The translations under genes and the position numbers were made by a program. Positions 33,287-43,844 of a stretch of 55,066 nt of DNA are shown in pieces. Positions within the stretch are counted from its first letter, which is position 1; every line of letters starts with the position of its first letter. Under the pieces are notes generated by a model. The model did no database searches, was not told where the DNA came from, and was given only the letters and a program-made list of their open reading frames with translations. The stretch covers positions 1-55,066 of the forward strand of contig LXFE01000122.1 in assembly GCA_001929475.1 (NCBI GenBank), given 5' to 3'. The DNA is from Neolecta irregularis DAH-3. Taxonomy: Eukaryota; Ascomycota; Neolectomycetes; Neolectales; Neolectaceae.

Positions 33287-35290
33287 CTACCGTCTGAGAG
33301 TCGAGGATTTGCTCGAGGCCTCCCACTTGGTTTCTTCGTTTGAAACCGGGTTTTCATACCCGCCATCCACCATATGATGCAGCGTAACTAGTTCATCAGC
33401 TAATAATTGGTTGCAGCATACCGGAATTGAAATCGCCAAACGGATCAGTCACAGAATCGCTCTTGCCGTGTTTTGTTGCGTCACGGTTTTTACCGCCAAT
33501 ATCGACACTCTCGCTCTCCTTAAGATTTCGAAAGTTGACTGCATCGATTCCCTTTCCTTGAACGGGGATGATAGGTGGGCGGCAGTGACGCAGCAAGGCC
33601 CATTGCGTGTTTCTAAAGAATGGGTGATTCTTAACTTCAGATGCTCCGGTGTGTGATCCAAGACGTTTATGTTCGTCTTTACACAGCAATTTTCGGATGA
33701 GAGACTTGCACCCACTGAATAGTTAATAAGATTGCGTTTTAGGTAAATATACTTGGAAGTCTGTTGATTGTTATGTTCTGGAAATTGGACATCTCGACCG
33801 AGAATATTACCAAAAGTCGCGTTTCGATTTTTCCCTTTAAAAGGAGTAGTCCCGTACTTGAAATCAGTCAAACCACGCACAAGTTGCTCACAAGCATTTC
33901 GTAAATCAAAATCCCCAGAGTCCACCAATCGACAGCACTGGTGTGACCACAACCCTTGATGACTTCTGGGGCAATATATTCCTCTGTTCCTACAAAAGAA
34001 TTTGTTCGAAAATTTGCAATACACGACTTTGTATCGATAGACGGAAAGGCTTGAGCTCCACCTGAACGTGATGAAGATGCGACTACGAGCGGTGCACCTG
34101 TTGCATCCGACTGTTTAGAGAGATCGAAATCCGACAACATGATGTGCCCAGACTGATGGAGTAAAATATCTAAACATTGATAATTTCTCAATCACTAGGC
34201 ATACTTTCGGGCTTTAGGTCTCGATAGATGAAACCCATGAGATGTAGATATTCCAAGGCTGCCGTAACTTCTGCAGCATAAAATCGTGCCTCATCTTCCT
34301 GCAGGCACTTTCCTTGACGAGTCTGAAGAGCTATACATTAGATTCGTTGATAAGAGATCATGAAAACCTCTAAAAAACTCTCCTCCCATGCAATATTCCA
34401 TACACAAATATAGGTAATCATCCGACTGGAACGAGTGATACAAAGTAACGATAAATGGGTGGTTACTTGTCGCCAGAATCTCCTGTTCTGCAAGGGCTCT
34501 TTTAATTTTGTTCCGCTTGATCATCTCCGTTTTACTTAAAACTATACTATCAGTTTTGCATTTCTACGATTCGGATACCCTTCATGGCATATAAACGACC
34601 TGATTTCTTCTCTCTTGTTAGATATACTTTGCCGACATCGCCTTTGCCAATGAGTTTGATTTTGTCAAAACTGTTTGGTCCGACTTGCACGTCTCTAACC
34701 TTTATCGAATTACTCGAATACGTCCGTCGAAATTGACCCTTTGCCCTTGCTTGATCCAACAGGTCTTCGCAACAGACTGTTGACGGTAGAGTCTTTTCGG
34801 ACACATCGGTTTCGCTCCCGAGGACTTGTGTGGCTCCGGCTGACGATGGTCGAGGTTCGCGTTCTTCGGCTTGGCAAGTGGTACGCTCTAATCCGGCGAC
34901 CGCCTGACTATTAGGCGCCGATGCTACCCTTCGCAGTTTACGGAAAAGTTCAGTCTGGGAGGTAGGAGGTATACGACTGTTGTAGATCCCGTTTGCATCT
35001 TTTACACCCGTAGTCTCGTGTTCCGGCGGTCCTTGATGGGAAAAGTACGGATTAACGTCGGGAGTGGGGAAGATACTAATTATATCGGTAGATGGTGTTA
35101 TTGGACGGCTTGGCGCGGACGCGTAGTAATCGGCCTTGATCTCTTTACTGGGAAAAGTATGGCCATGGTTGTCTTTGAAGTTGAACTTGAAAAGATTCTT
35201 GAACTTGAAATGAGACCCGGACTTTCCGTTCTGGGAGCTATGGGAGCCGCTCGTAGACGCTGAATTGGACCCGGGCAGAAGTTGTGTCAT
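33287..35290 (-). CDS. FPK1: AGC-family kinase, Fpk1/Kin82/nrc-2 type
   Basis: Ser/Thr kinase; yeast relatives activate plasma-membrane phospholipid flippases. Minus exons 35290-34579, 34541-34368, 34330-34205, 34169-33892, 33856-33753, 33714-33422 and 33387-33287 give 596 residues. About 190 N-terminal residues are low complexity. The kinase domain shows [10 protein letters not shown] (glycine loop), YAMKVLSK (VAIK lysine), [27 protein letters not shown] (HRD and the DFD variant typical of this subfamily), the activation segment [14 protein letters not shown], and an AGC tail SVTLHH. A ~35-residue insert between SDFDLSK and the activation loop is usual for the group. Six introns, 34-38 nt, all GT-AG. 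Confidence 0.92.
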
Positions 35291-35619
35291 GCGAGATACA
35301 GAAGCCTGCGATCAGTGCTTTAGACAGCACGTATCGACGAGATCAGCAAAACAAGCTTGGTGGTTGGGGAAAGATAAAGCTCCCAAAGCGGGGCACGGAA
35401 CGCCAAACCCCCTCTCATCTACCAAACAGATACTAGCTAGCACCGGTTATTATATTATCGAGTTAGTCAGTGCAGAGTAATCTACCTGGTGATTGCAAGA
35501 ATACTCCATGTTCGACCCATCAGAAGTACAATATTATTATGCCAAGCCATGATGCGAATCCAGCAGATTCCGCAACCCATGGATCCAAACCAAACCACAA
35601 AAACATGCAGAAACCCTTT
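35291..35619. other. Intergenic region, no gene seen
   Basis: These 329 nt between the kinase start and the TBC protein stop, both on the minus strand, must hold the kinase promoter and the TBC terminator. I see no coding frame or RNA gene that stands out. Confidence 0.4.
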
Positions 35620-38606
35620 CTATCCTCCATCGTCTATGATTCCCATCATCTCCCTTCTCAGACGTTCCACCTGTTCAGCCCGCCTGCGAATAGCAACATC
35701 AGACTTGACACGCCCTTTCAGCTCCTCACACCGTGCTAGTAAAACATCTATGCTGAATGTATGTCTCGTCACGTTCTTTAAATATGAATAGATCGCCGCA
35801 GCCGATTTACACGCTAGAATCCCCTTTTCGTTGATTTTGATAATCGCGATCGCCACTCGCCAGAGGAATGTATTCCCCTCCATGAAAAATACATCCCACA
35901 CCCGAAACAAAACCTACCGTGAGCCCATATTCGTGTCTTGCTTATATACCTCGGGCGGCAAACAATCCGTAAACACGCTCAAAAACCAGCCAAATGTAAC
36001 GCTTTCGATATCGACACGCATTTTCGCGAAAAAGTTGTGTATTTTCGGACAGAGTTCTTTGAGATATTGTTTGAGTACACGTTGATCCGCTCTTGAAGTT
36101 ATCAAGTCTGGTGTAAAATACCCTTCTGGAAGAATTTTCTCAACGATGCTGACTAGTACCCAGAATGCATCTTCTTCAGTAGAATGACTTAGCAAAAGAG
36201 TAGCTGCGATGACATTCACTTTATGGTTTAGAGTGGAATTAGAGGATGTTTGTACTTCCTTGGCAATATCCAATCGAGGGGTTATGTCGGCTGAAAGCTA
36301 GCAAAAGTCTTCTCAGTTTCGGTACACCCGGTCCCTTGCCCCCGAAAAAGACATTATTAGGCATAGTCCGATTGATATCCTATATTATAAACCCCCTGTA
36401 GAAGGTAACGCATACCATGTCGATTTGCTGCACACTCATAGAATCAGTGTCTCTCCCGTCAGATATAAGATCGTCGTAGTAACCAGGCTGACGCAGCTGA
36501 CTTGCCCCTGAACATTCTGCCCATACCTAAAAAGCTAAAAACGACGGAATCAAAAAAGAACAGACCTTTGCGCGATAAACCACCGGAACTCCAGAAAACA
36601 TCAAATTTCGAAATTCTTTCCATGCTTCACGACCAAGTTTGCCCATACCCATTGTCGACAATCCGACAATTTCTCCATCGTTGCCAATATCTTTTGACAT
36701 ACCCTTCTCCAATCTCCGATCTTTATGAATTTTCCTGAGATATTTATCCCACCTATCCCCATCAATTAATACCAATCCAAGATACATAATTCATCACATA
36801 CTTTTCTTTCTGAACTCTTTGAATAGCATCGTGTGCGTCGATCATATGTTCAAGCAAATTCTGGATCGAACCAGATCTGTCATGACTTGATGATTTCAAC
36901 TCAGTATCTTCGATAAACTCTAAACGAACCGCCGGTGAATTTCTAGTTTTACTGCATGAATTTGGTAATGTGAAATTTATGGTAGGTGTGATATCAGAGG
37001 ATAAAGGATTTACAGGGGGCGATTTAAATTCGGTATTAAAGAGGTAATTATTATCATGCTGTGATCTGAGATGTCCGATATCGACAAATGATAGACTTCT
37101 TCGTCTATCAGTTCGATTAGATTGAGGTCGGACAAATGAACCAGTGCGTGTTCGTGTTCCCTGAGTTCGAGAAGGAAGAGTTTGGTTTTGTTTTCGACTT
37201 TTAGACACGTGGATGAAGCCGTATCGATCTGTTACGTGTTTCTCATCGGGTCGGTAATGTTTGTCCCAAGTTAAAAGAAGGGTAGGGGGTTGTTCGTCGG
37301 AAGGAACTATTCTGTCTAATTCGACGGAACCGAGAGGAGATTTCAGGGAAGCATTTGAAGATATTCTAGACATATTGTGAGTTGTTTGACGGGATAGTGA
37401 AGGTGATAAAGTCCCTGAACTATGGTCTTTCTCTTTACGTCTCTGGGATTGTTTTACGGGCGAAGGGGAATACTGAATCGACCATGCTAAATTCCTGACT
37501 ACGTCGTGTCGCATATCATCAATGTTTTCAGAGGCAACTGACTCTACATCGAATATAGATTGTGTGTCGTCGTGGTGAGATGACTGTCGCGATCTCTTGG
37601 AGTCAGCGACATAGGACAAGGCGGGAGATGATGAATTTGGGGTCCGTAGAGACATTTCTTCAGGCGAGTCGATATGAACGGGTTGTTGGCTGATTATCAC
37701 AGGTGAAGTTTGTGGTTTATTTGAAGGTGGTGACAAGAAAATACTGGCATCCTTTCCGCTTTGGCCGTCTTGACAGCCTGAGGGTGACACCGGATGATCT
37801 CTACTGTGCGTTAATCTGAGAGAATTGGATCCTGCGTATCCGGACCGATTACTCAGTAGTGAACTGCGCGAAGCAGGTCTATAAGGCTGTCTTTCCCTGT
37901 TTGGCGTCCCGGGAGGCTGTAAATTAGGTTGTATGCGCAGACAAGTATCTAATGAATCGAAACTAAAATCCGGGGGAAAATATGGCGACGTAGGTCTACT
38001 GAACGATCTTGCTGAACCCAAATTCGAAAACCACTGCTGGAGTGCATGTTTCTTGCCAGAAACAGTATTTCCTCGTTGCGACTGCAAACAGATCGGCTGC
38101 AAGTTGAAATTTAAGGATGATTTCGAAGTTTCTGGTCGTGGAGTTTGCGACATGTCGACACTGAAAGCATCTTCTGTCATGGCTTCTGAGAGTTCCTCTT
38201 CCAATGCCCGTTCAAATTCGTTGCCGTCGTCAGGAAAGATATTTGAACTGGGTGCTTGTTCATGTTCTTCGTTGAACAAACTGGCCATCAATCTTCTAGT
38301 TTCAAAGTGTGAGCCATTCGATACATTTCGACAACTCCTTTCGCTCGATACAAACGACGGTCTTCGAGACCGAGCATCAGCACTGGGTCGTCCAGACGAC
38401 AGCGGAGATCTGACCTTTTCCTGACATGGAAAACCCAAGTCATCTGGGCTTATATTCGTGTTTGATACCCCCTTGGTGACAACGGTGTCGTCGTCAGTCG
38501 TGTTTAGGTACAGCGGATGATCTTTTACGATACTCAAGATGGAACTTGCTGCAGTCGATTCGGTAGCCAATCTCTTCGGCCTGCGAAGCGACTGATTTGA
38601 AGCCAT
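35620..38606 (-). CDS. TBC-domain Rab GTPase-activating protein
   Basis: Minus exons 38606-36802, 36752-36566, 36526-36416, 36379-36256, 36218-35950 and 35913-35620 give 929 residues. The first ~600 residues are Ser-rich and disordered with many potential phosphosites. The TBC domain follows: GVPVVYRAKVWAECSGA, then RTMPNNVFFGGKGPGVPKLRRLLLAFSRHNPSIGYCQGMN. This carries the YCQGMN glutamine finger, but the usual arginine finger IxxDxxRT appears as IDMDINRT. VTFGWFLSVFTDCLPPEVLFRVWDVFFMEG completes it. A short coiled coil closes the protein (AEQVERLRREMMG). It resembles fungal TBC proteins with long N-terminal tails; the Rab partner is not deducible. Confidence 0.9.
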
Positions 38607-38807
38607 TTATCCTACAGTTGGATGGACGATGATGCCTAGCATTAGCGTTTGGCCCGTGATGATTCCCCCAACATTCCACTGATGGTTTACATATATCAAC
38701 ACAACATAAATATACTTCTTTTCGCTTATTTTCACTTTATATGTTTAGAATATGGTATAAAAGGGGAATATAATAAGCCGGATGATTTAATTACATTATT
38801 CCCCAAA

Positions 38808-39822
38808 ATGCCCCCTCATAACCCAGACAAAAGACTCGGAATTATTCAAAAACATCTCGATCCGTCCCAGGATAAATCACACCTCCATAATACATTACTA
38901 GGAAAAGTCGCGATAATCACTGGGTGTAACAGCATCCTTGGAATCGGAATCGCAACAGCCCATAAATATGCCCAAAGCTGCGCAAAAGCAATATATATCT
39001 GCGACTTTGATGATTCTAATTTAGCGCAACATAAATCTGATTTGACCAAATTATATTCAAACACTGATATCATCTTCCGAAAATTCGACGCAGCTGACGA
39101 AAAGGCAGTAAAACAACTTGTAAAGTATGAATGTGTGTTAGGGTTACGATTTGATTGTTATAGGGATGTAATAAATACGTATAAAAGACTGGATATATTT
39201 TTCGCAAATGCAGCGAGAATAGGAAACTTTTTCATTCCCGATATCACGCCGGAGGAATTTATGGAAACTTTGCGTGTGAATACGTTGAGTGCATTCCTTG
39301 CAATTAAACATGCTTCTCCCGCTATGCAAGTAATATGTTCAGAAAAGAAGGATGCGGGTGGTAGTATTATTGTGACTGCCAGTGTGGCGGGATTGAGATC
39401 GGGGGCGGGGGGACCAGATTACTCTGCATCGAAAGCTGCAGTAATTAGTCTTGTACAAACTGGATCGTGGCAATTGTCAGGTACTAGAGTTCGTGTAAAT
39501 GCCATTTGTCCTGGATTGATAGAGACGGGGATGACAGAGGCAGTATTTGGTACTTCCCCGATTCCCGACGAGTTTGACTGGGAAAGAGATGGCCCGGAAG
39601 AAGGGAACCGAGGGAAAGATTGGACAGTTGAATCCGATGAAGCGGTATGGCGTAGCTTCCGAGGTTGCGAATGTGGCTTTGTTTCTTGCGTCTGAAGAGT
39701 ATACATTGGTATGATTATCATTGTTGCTGAGTTATAGGTCATCATACTGCAATTCTGGTGTGTATACAGTGGACGGAGGTCTTAGTGGTTCTCATCCTGT
39801 TGTTCCAGGCAAGTTGCATTGA
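38808..39822 (+). CDS. Short-chain dehydrogenase/reductase
   Basis: NAD(P)-dependent SDR. Exons 38808-39124, 39164-39549, 39587-39698 and 39738-39822 give 299 residues. Cofactor motif GCNSILGIGIATAH (TGxxxGxG form), the ANAA motif as FFANAARIG, catalytic Ser in VTASVAG, YSASK for the YxxxK pair, and PGLIETGM after it. The C-terminus shows RYGVASEVANVALFLASEESSYCNSGVYTVDGG, assembled across two introns. The first intron (39125-39163) is a stop-free multiple of three. The substrate cannot be told from the sequence. The last 31 nt of coding sequence overlap the BCD1 coding sequence tail to tail. Confidence 0.88.
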
Positions 39823-40541
39823 TCTGACTCGTCGGATTCGTCCGAGTAGTAGATTGGGAGTATATTTGAAGGGGATCGTTTAGTTGATAGTTGATCAGAG
39901 AGATATTGGTGTTTAGAGGCTTTTATTTCGACGTCAGAAGGGCATTCGACCTCTGTTTTTTGAACCTCAACGGAAGGACATTCGACTTCTATCTTTTCGA
40001 TGTAAATAGAAGGGTAGCCGATGATAGCCTTTCCCTTTAGAGCAGCAGCGAGGGTGCAAGTTTCCGGTAGTTGTGCAGACGGGCTTTTCAAGTGGAAACA
40101 GATATTTTTATTGTTCAGTTGGTCGAGAATGGGAGAGGGTTGGGATGATTTCAGACTAGTAAAGGCATCTGCAAGGGTGCACTTCTCTGAGACGCTATGT
40201 GAGAGAAATCGTGATTCGTTATTATCGATACGGACAAGCCATTCGAGAGTCCTGAGGATGGGATTTAGGGAAAAGACGGGTTTTTGTTTGAGAAGGGAGT
40301 TTTTGAGTCTGGCGGCATTGTCGATAGAGCGCTCGACGTTGAGAAGGAAGCGGTAGTCTGAATTGAGGGCTGCTTCAGAGTGCAATAATCGTTTTTCGAG
40401 AAACTGAGGCGTGCTGATGCCTGAGCAGGCGGAAGCGAGTTTATGATGGTGGACACATTCGAGCGAGCAGGAAGAAGCGAGGCAACGCGGACAGCGGTAG
40501 CGAGCAGGACGGGAACATGAAGTACACAAAGCAGTGGTCAT
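39792..40541 (-). CDS. BCD1: HIT zinc-finger protein, Bcd1-like (box C/D snoRNP assembly)
   Basis: Intronless, 249 residues. The zf-HIT module sits at the N-terminus: CTSCSRPARYRCPRCLASSCSLECVHHHKLASAC, with the CxxC...CxxC...CxxxC...HxxxxxC spacing. The position at the very start and the 200-residue helical region after it fit Bcd1/ZNHIT6, which stabilises box C/D snoRNAs, better than the other HIT proteins. The C-terminal ~70 residues are acidic and repetitive, with two near copies of a KIEVECPSVEV unit. The coding end overlaps the SDR gene by 31 bp. The start is 123 bp from the divergent carrier gene. Confidence 0.72.
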   Translation of the reverse strand: MTTALCTSCSRPARYRCPRCLASSCSLECVHHHKLASACSGISTPQFLEKRLLHSEAALNSDYRFLLNVERSIDNAARLKNSLLKQKPVFSLNPILRTLEWLVRIDNNESRFLSHSVSEKCTLADAFTSLKSSQPSPILDQLNNKNICFHLKSPSAQLPETCTLAAALKGKAIIGYPSIYIEKIEVECPSVEVQKTEVECPSDVEIKASKHQYLSDQLSTKRSPSNILPIYYSDESDESDQCNLPGTTG

Positions 40542-40664
40542 GTTGATATATAGATGGTGTAGGATGGATGGATGGATTGGTTGGTAATAGATGGAAGAAT
40601 ATTTTTTGATGGTGGTGATTGTTATCACTCCCGGCTTATCAACGCTCCCTCTTCTCTCTCTTCC

Positions 40665-41796
40665 ATGTCCAACGATCAATCACAATCGCTCCGCGCGGTC
40701 AAAGATTGTCTTGCGGGCACTGGTATTTATCGCTGCTGTTTTTTCTAACCGCCAGCCGCGGGAATCGCTCAGGTGCTGAGTGGCCAGCCCTTTGATACAG
40801 TCAGTGCGTGATCTATTCGGTGCTTCTTTTCTCGTTAATTCAGAGGTCCGCCTGCAGACTGCTGCTCATTCGCAATACACAGGCACATTGGACTGTGCAC
40901 TTAAATTATACCGCTCAGACGGTTTATTAGGCTTCTACAAAGGCACTCTCACACCTCTTCTCGGTATCGGAGCCTGCGTATCCATTCAGTTTGCTACAAA
41001 CGAATACATGAAACGCTTTTTTGCCGCAAACAACAACGGCGCCCCAATGCGCCCTTCCCAGGTCACACCCTCTAACCAGACAAACTAAAAGTATTTAGTT
41101 CTACCTAGCTGGAATGGCTGCCGGTCTTGCAAATGCAGCTCTAGCAAGTCCAATCGAACATGTCAGGATACGTATGTCGCCCCTTTTGTCCCATAGCGAA
41201 CTTCTCAAGGCTTGCAGACACAATCTACCTTCTCCGGCCCTCTCGACTGTATCCGCAAAATATACTCCGCATACGGCTTGAAAGGCATCTTTAGAGGATT
41301 CTTCCCCACCGCTATCAGAGAATCCCTCGGTGCAGGGTAATTTTTGTTTTGTTTTTTGTCAACATCCTCACTCATTTATAGCGCCTACTTTTTTACTTAC
41401 GAATCCCTCGTCGCAAGGGAACTGAAAAAGGGCAAGCGACGCGCAGATATATCTTCTATAAAACTCTGTCTCTTTGGAGCATCGGCCGGTTACGCCTTTT
41501 GGCTCTCCTGCTACCCTATTGGTCACTAACTCTCCTTGCCATAACTTACTCTAGACGTCGTAAAATCGAAATTACAGACAGATTCCCTCGTTAAAGCTGA
41601 CCAGCGCTACAAATCTTCAATTGGCTGTTTTCGCCATATAATTCAAATACATGGCGTCCCAGGTCTCTTTAGAGGACTCACACCCACTTTGTATCGCCTT
41701 TGTTATTGTTGCTGCTGATTGTCCAGGTTAAGAGCTGCTCCTGTAAGTGCTGCCACTTTTATGGCATTTGAAGCTGCTATGAGAGTTCTTGCGTAG
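40665..41796 (+). CDS. YMC1: Mitochondrial carrier, Ymc1/Ymc2-like
   Basis: Six-helix inner-membrane solute carrier. Exons 40665-40722, 40756-40803, 40844-41061, 41099-41171, 41210-41336, 41382-41521, 41555-41690 and 41727-41796 give 289 residues. The three carrier signatures are present: QPFDTVKVRLQT, SPIEHVRIRLQT and YPIDVVKSKLQT, each followed by the Gly/Arg motif (GFYKGTLTPL, GIFRGFF, GLFRGLTPTLLRAAP). ASPIEHVRIRLQTQ and GVGACVS-like IGACVSIQFATNE place it with the Ymc1/Ymc2 group (glycine/glutamate-type substrates). Seven introns of 33-45 nt break a 290-codon gene. The last 12 codons are the first copy of a degenerate tandem repeat. Confidence 0.9.
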
Positions 41797-42013
41797 AACT
41801 TACATTATTTATACTGTTTCATTCACCTTATGACATTGAAGAGTCATGAGAGTTTACATACACATTTTGTATATTGTTTCATTCATCTTATGACACTTCC
41901 ACGGTTATGAGAGTATGCGTAGAACATACATTATCATCCACTTTTATGGCATTAAAAAGACTATGAGAGTTCTTACATCGATAGATTGCATACATTAAGT
42001 ATACTGTTCCATT
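41759..42013. repeat. Degenerate tandem repeat covering the carrier gene's 3' end
   Basis: Four diverged copies of a 55-70 nt unit beginning TTATGRCATT and containing ATGAGAGT about 20 nt later: 41759-41827, 41828-41887, 41888-41943 and 41944-42013. The first copy contains the final codons and stop (41794-41796) of the mitochondrial carrier; the others lie in its 3' flank. Copies share blocks such as GCGTAGAAC.TACATTAT and ACTGTTTCATTCA. Confidence 0.8.
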
Positions 42014-42150
42014 TAAAATCACTAAGAAATCACTAAATCTTTCTCCAATGCATCTGGTGGGACATTTCCCCGGATTTTATCAAACGGAATCATACCATCC
42101 TCACGATTCGTCATACCCATGAATCACCTGTCTATTCTACATACCCAATC

Positions 42151-42941
42151 ATGATTCGAAATAAAATGAATAGTCACATCCGATCAGTTTCAACATTTCC
42201 CCAGCCAACAATTGATACCCCGAAAAATATCAAGCTAAATTATCGCAGTATACGAACAGTTTCAACAACACCCTGGCCAACGATCGATAATCCTTCACCC
42301 TACCAAGTCTTTGGTTTGCCACCAACTTCTAACCAAACAGAAATCAAACGGAGGTATAGTGGTACATCTACTCACCGCTGATTACATGGTACTATGATCT
42401 AGCGCGTTTATACCATCCAGATCACCAATCGTCACGTAAATACACGGGACGCTTTCAGAAAGTAGCAGAGGCATATGAATTGCTATCCGATCCACGTCGT
42501 CGAAAAGCTTACGATAAATTTGGAATAGGATGGCCTAATACAGCGAGAAATACTACCAAGACACCTCCTTCTTTTCATCACCAAAAAGAGATCTATAAAC
42601 AGTGGTATGGATATCAATATGATGCCTTTTATGCAAATAAAGAATCAACTCAACGTCCCCCACCTTCATCAAATAATACGGTATTCATAGTTGGATTTAC
42701 TTCTTTTTTCCTCTGCGGTTTAATTTTATCGTTTCGGTATGGTGGACCTACCTTAATACAAGAAGCAGCCAACAGACAACATGCGAAATCTGCGTTGAAT
42801 TGGCAGATTGCGCAGAGTGAGGCCAAGAGGTTGTATACCAAGAAAAAACACGTAGTGGGAAAAGAGATTGTGTCTTGTGTTTTTACGGATGGTGAGGATG
42901 GGGTTTGTAGGAGTTGTGGGATTGCAAATGGAGTTTATTGA
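42151..42941 (+). CDS. J-domain protein with one membrane segment
   Basis: DnaJ-type co-chaperone, probably organellar. Exons 42151-42353 and 42389-42941 give 251 residues. A basic, hydroxylated N-terminus with no acidic residues could target mitochondria. The J-domain runs SPYQVFGLPPTSNQTEIKRRYYDLARLYHPDHQ...RFQKVAEAYELLSDPRRRKAYDKFG, with an intact HPD. After ~50 residues comes one hydrophobic segment (VFIVGFTSFFLCGLILSF) and a short tail. The intron in the J-domain helix (42354-42388) must end ACATG rather than AG to give RRYYDLARLYHPD. A canonical alternative (42362-42402) shortens the helix by a residue and loses the conserved Leu. Confidence 0.85.
42354..42388 (+). other. Non-canonical GT-TG intron in the J-domain gene
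   Basis: Donor GTATAG and a GCTGATT branch site are normal, and the acceptor falls at the usual ~8 nt from the branch A, but it reads ACATG. The join gives the near-invariant YYDLARLYHPD helix. The canonical option, GTACAT to ATCTAG, gives YSGARLYHPD. Confidence 0.5.
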
Positions 42942-43130
42942 TCTTTTTGTTAGGGGGTATCCGTAGGGGCGCTGGATTTCACGTATGATATCATTGTCTA
43001 AAGTATCATCACTGTACATATCAGGCTCTGTTATCTCGTGCTTGAAGATCGTGATATCATTTGCTTGGAGCCTGATTTTGATCATTCGCTTGGCGATAAT
43101 ATCTACCCCAGTAGAGATATTAAGCCACAG

Positions 43131-43844
43131 TCAAAGAATGAGTTTTGCATGCATTACACGATACATATTCCATTTCACACATAAATCATCTGTATATCCA
43201 ACCCGTTCAAAAAGCAATTCAGCTCTTACACCTCCTAAACGTCGAATTTCATTCAAACGAAAATTAAACAGATTAACGAAATCGTTTAAAACCTGATGAT
43301 TTCGAGAATCAAATGATGTACCAGGATACGAGCATGTCATTAGTGGAATATCCAATTTTGAGCCATCGTTATTAACGCCCGACAAGTAGAAATTGTATAC
43401 TTGAAGTATGATGTCTGTGATTGCTTTATAGCCCGGTGGTTGAACGTATACGAATGGATATTGTAATAGAATTCCAGCGATCGTGGGGTATCGATGTATA
43501 TCTACCGGGGGGATATTAATAATTCCAACACCCAAAACACAATCTTTTATTCCCTCGAGAACTTGTAGTGCCCAATTTGGAATTTCCAGAGATATCTCAA
43601 GGGTGGGCAAGTAGATTATCGACGATCTGACACGATCATTAATAACCTCTCGCACCAATTCCACATTCACGATTAATTTATCATCACAGCCAAGACAAAG
43701 GATACACAAGGAAACCTCCAAAAATGTCGAAAGTTCAACTAGAAATGGTTTTAAATGCTCAATGCCGATTCGAATATCTAGCATATACGCATTCCTAAGT
43801 CCGCAGATGACAGGTATTATCCCTTGAAATGTCAATCGCGCCAT
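43131..43844 (-). CDS. Uncharacterised protein (possibly DUF4504/UPF0739-like)
   Basis: Open frame of 237 residues starting MARLTFQGIIPVICGLRNAY. It reads as a folded alpha/beta protein: FLEVSLCILCLGCDDKLIVNVELV, YPFVYVQPPGYKAITDIILQVYNFY and a soluble C-terminus. It has no signal peptide or membrane segment. The blocks ICGLRNAYMLDI and LCLGCDDKLIVN vaguely recall the C1orf74/DUF4504 family, but this is weak. A further exon is likely. Splicing from 43165 to about 43108 would continue the protein as AKRMIKIRLQANDITIFKHE..., running towards 42950 and tail to tail with the J-domain gene. I do not give a function. Confidence 0.5.
   Translation of the reverse strand: MARLTFQGIIPVICGLRNAYMLDIRIGIEHLKPFLVELSTFLEVSLCILCLGCDDKLIVNVELVREVINDRVRSSIIYLPTLEISLEIPNWALQVLEGIKDCVLGVGIINIPPVDIHRYPTIAGILLQYPFVYVQPPGYKAITDIILQVYNFYLSGVNNDGSKLDIPLMTCSYPGTSFDSRNHQVLNDFVNLFNFRLNEIRRLGGVRAELLFERVGYTDDLCVKWNMYRVMHAKLIL

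Noticed and set aside
33222-33377. 51-codon open frame on the plus strand.
   Set aside because: It lies antisense to the last exon of the AGC kinase, whose SVTLHH tail is conserved; the plus frame is a shadow.
41691-41726. CC-AG intron near the end of the mitochondrial carrier.
   Set aside because: A GTATCG donor one codon earlier gives a canonical 36-nt intron and the expected TPTLLRAAP sequence.
42362-42402. Canonical 41-nt intron in the J-domain gene.
   Set aside because: It keeps frame but gives YSGARLYHPD, one residue short and without the helix Leu. The discarded bases code YDLA exactly as the family requires. Kept only as an alternative.
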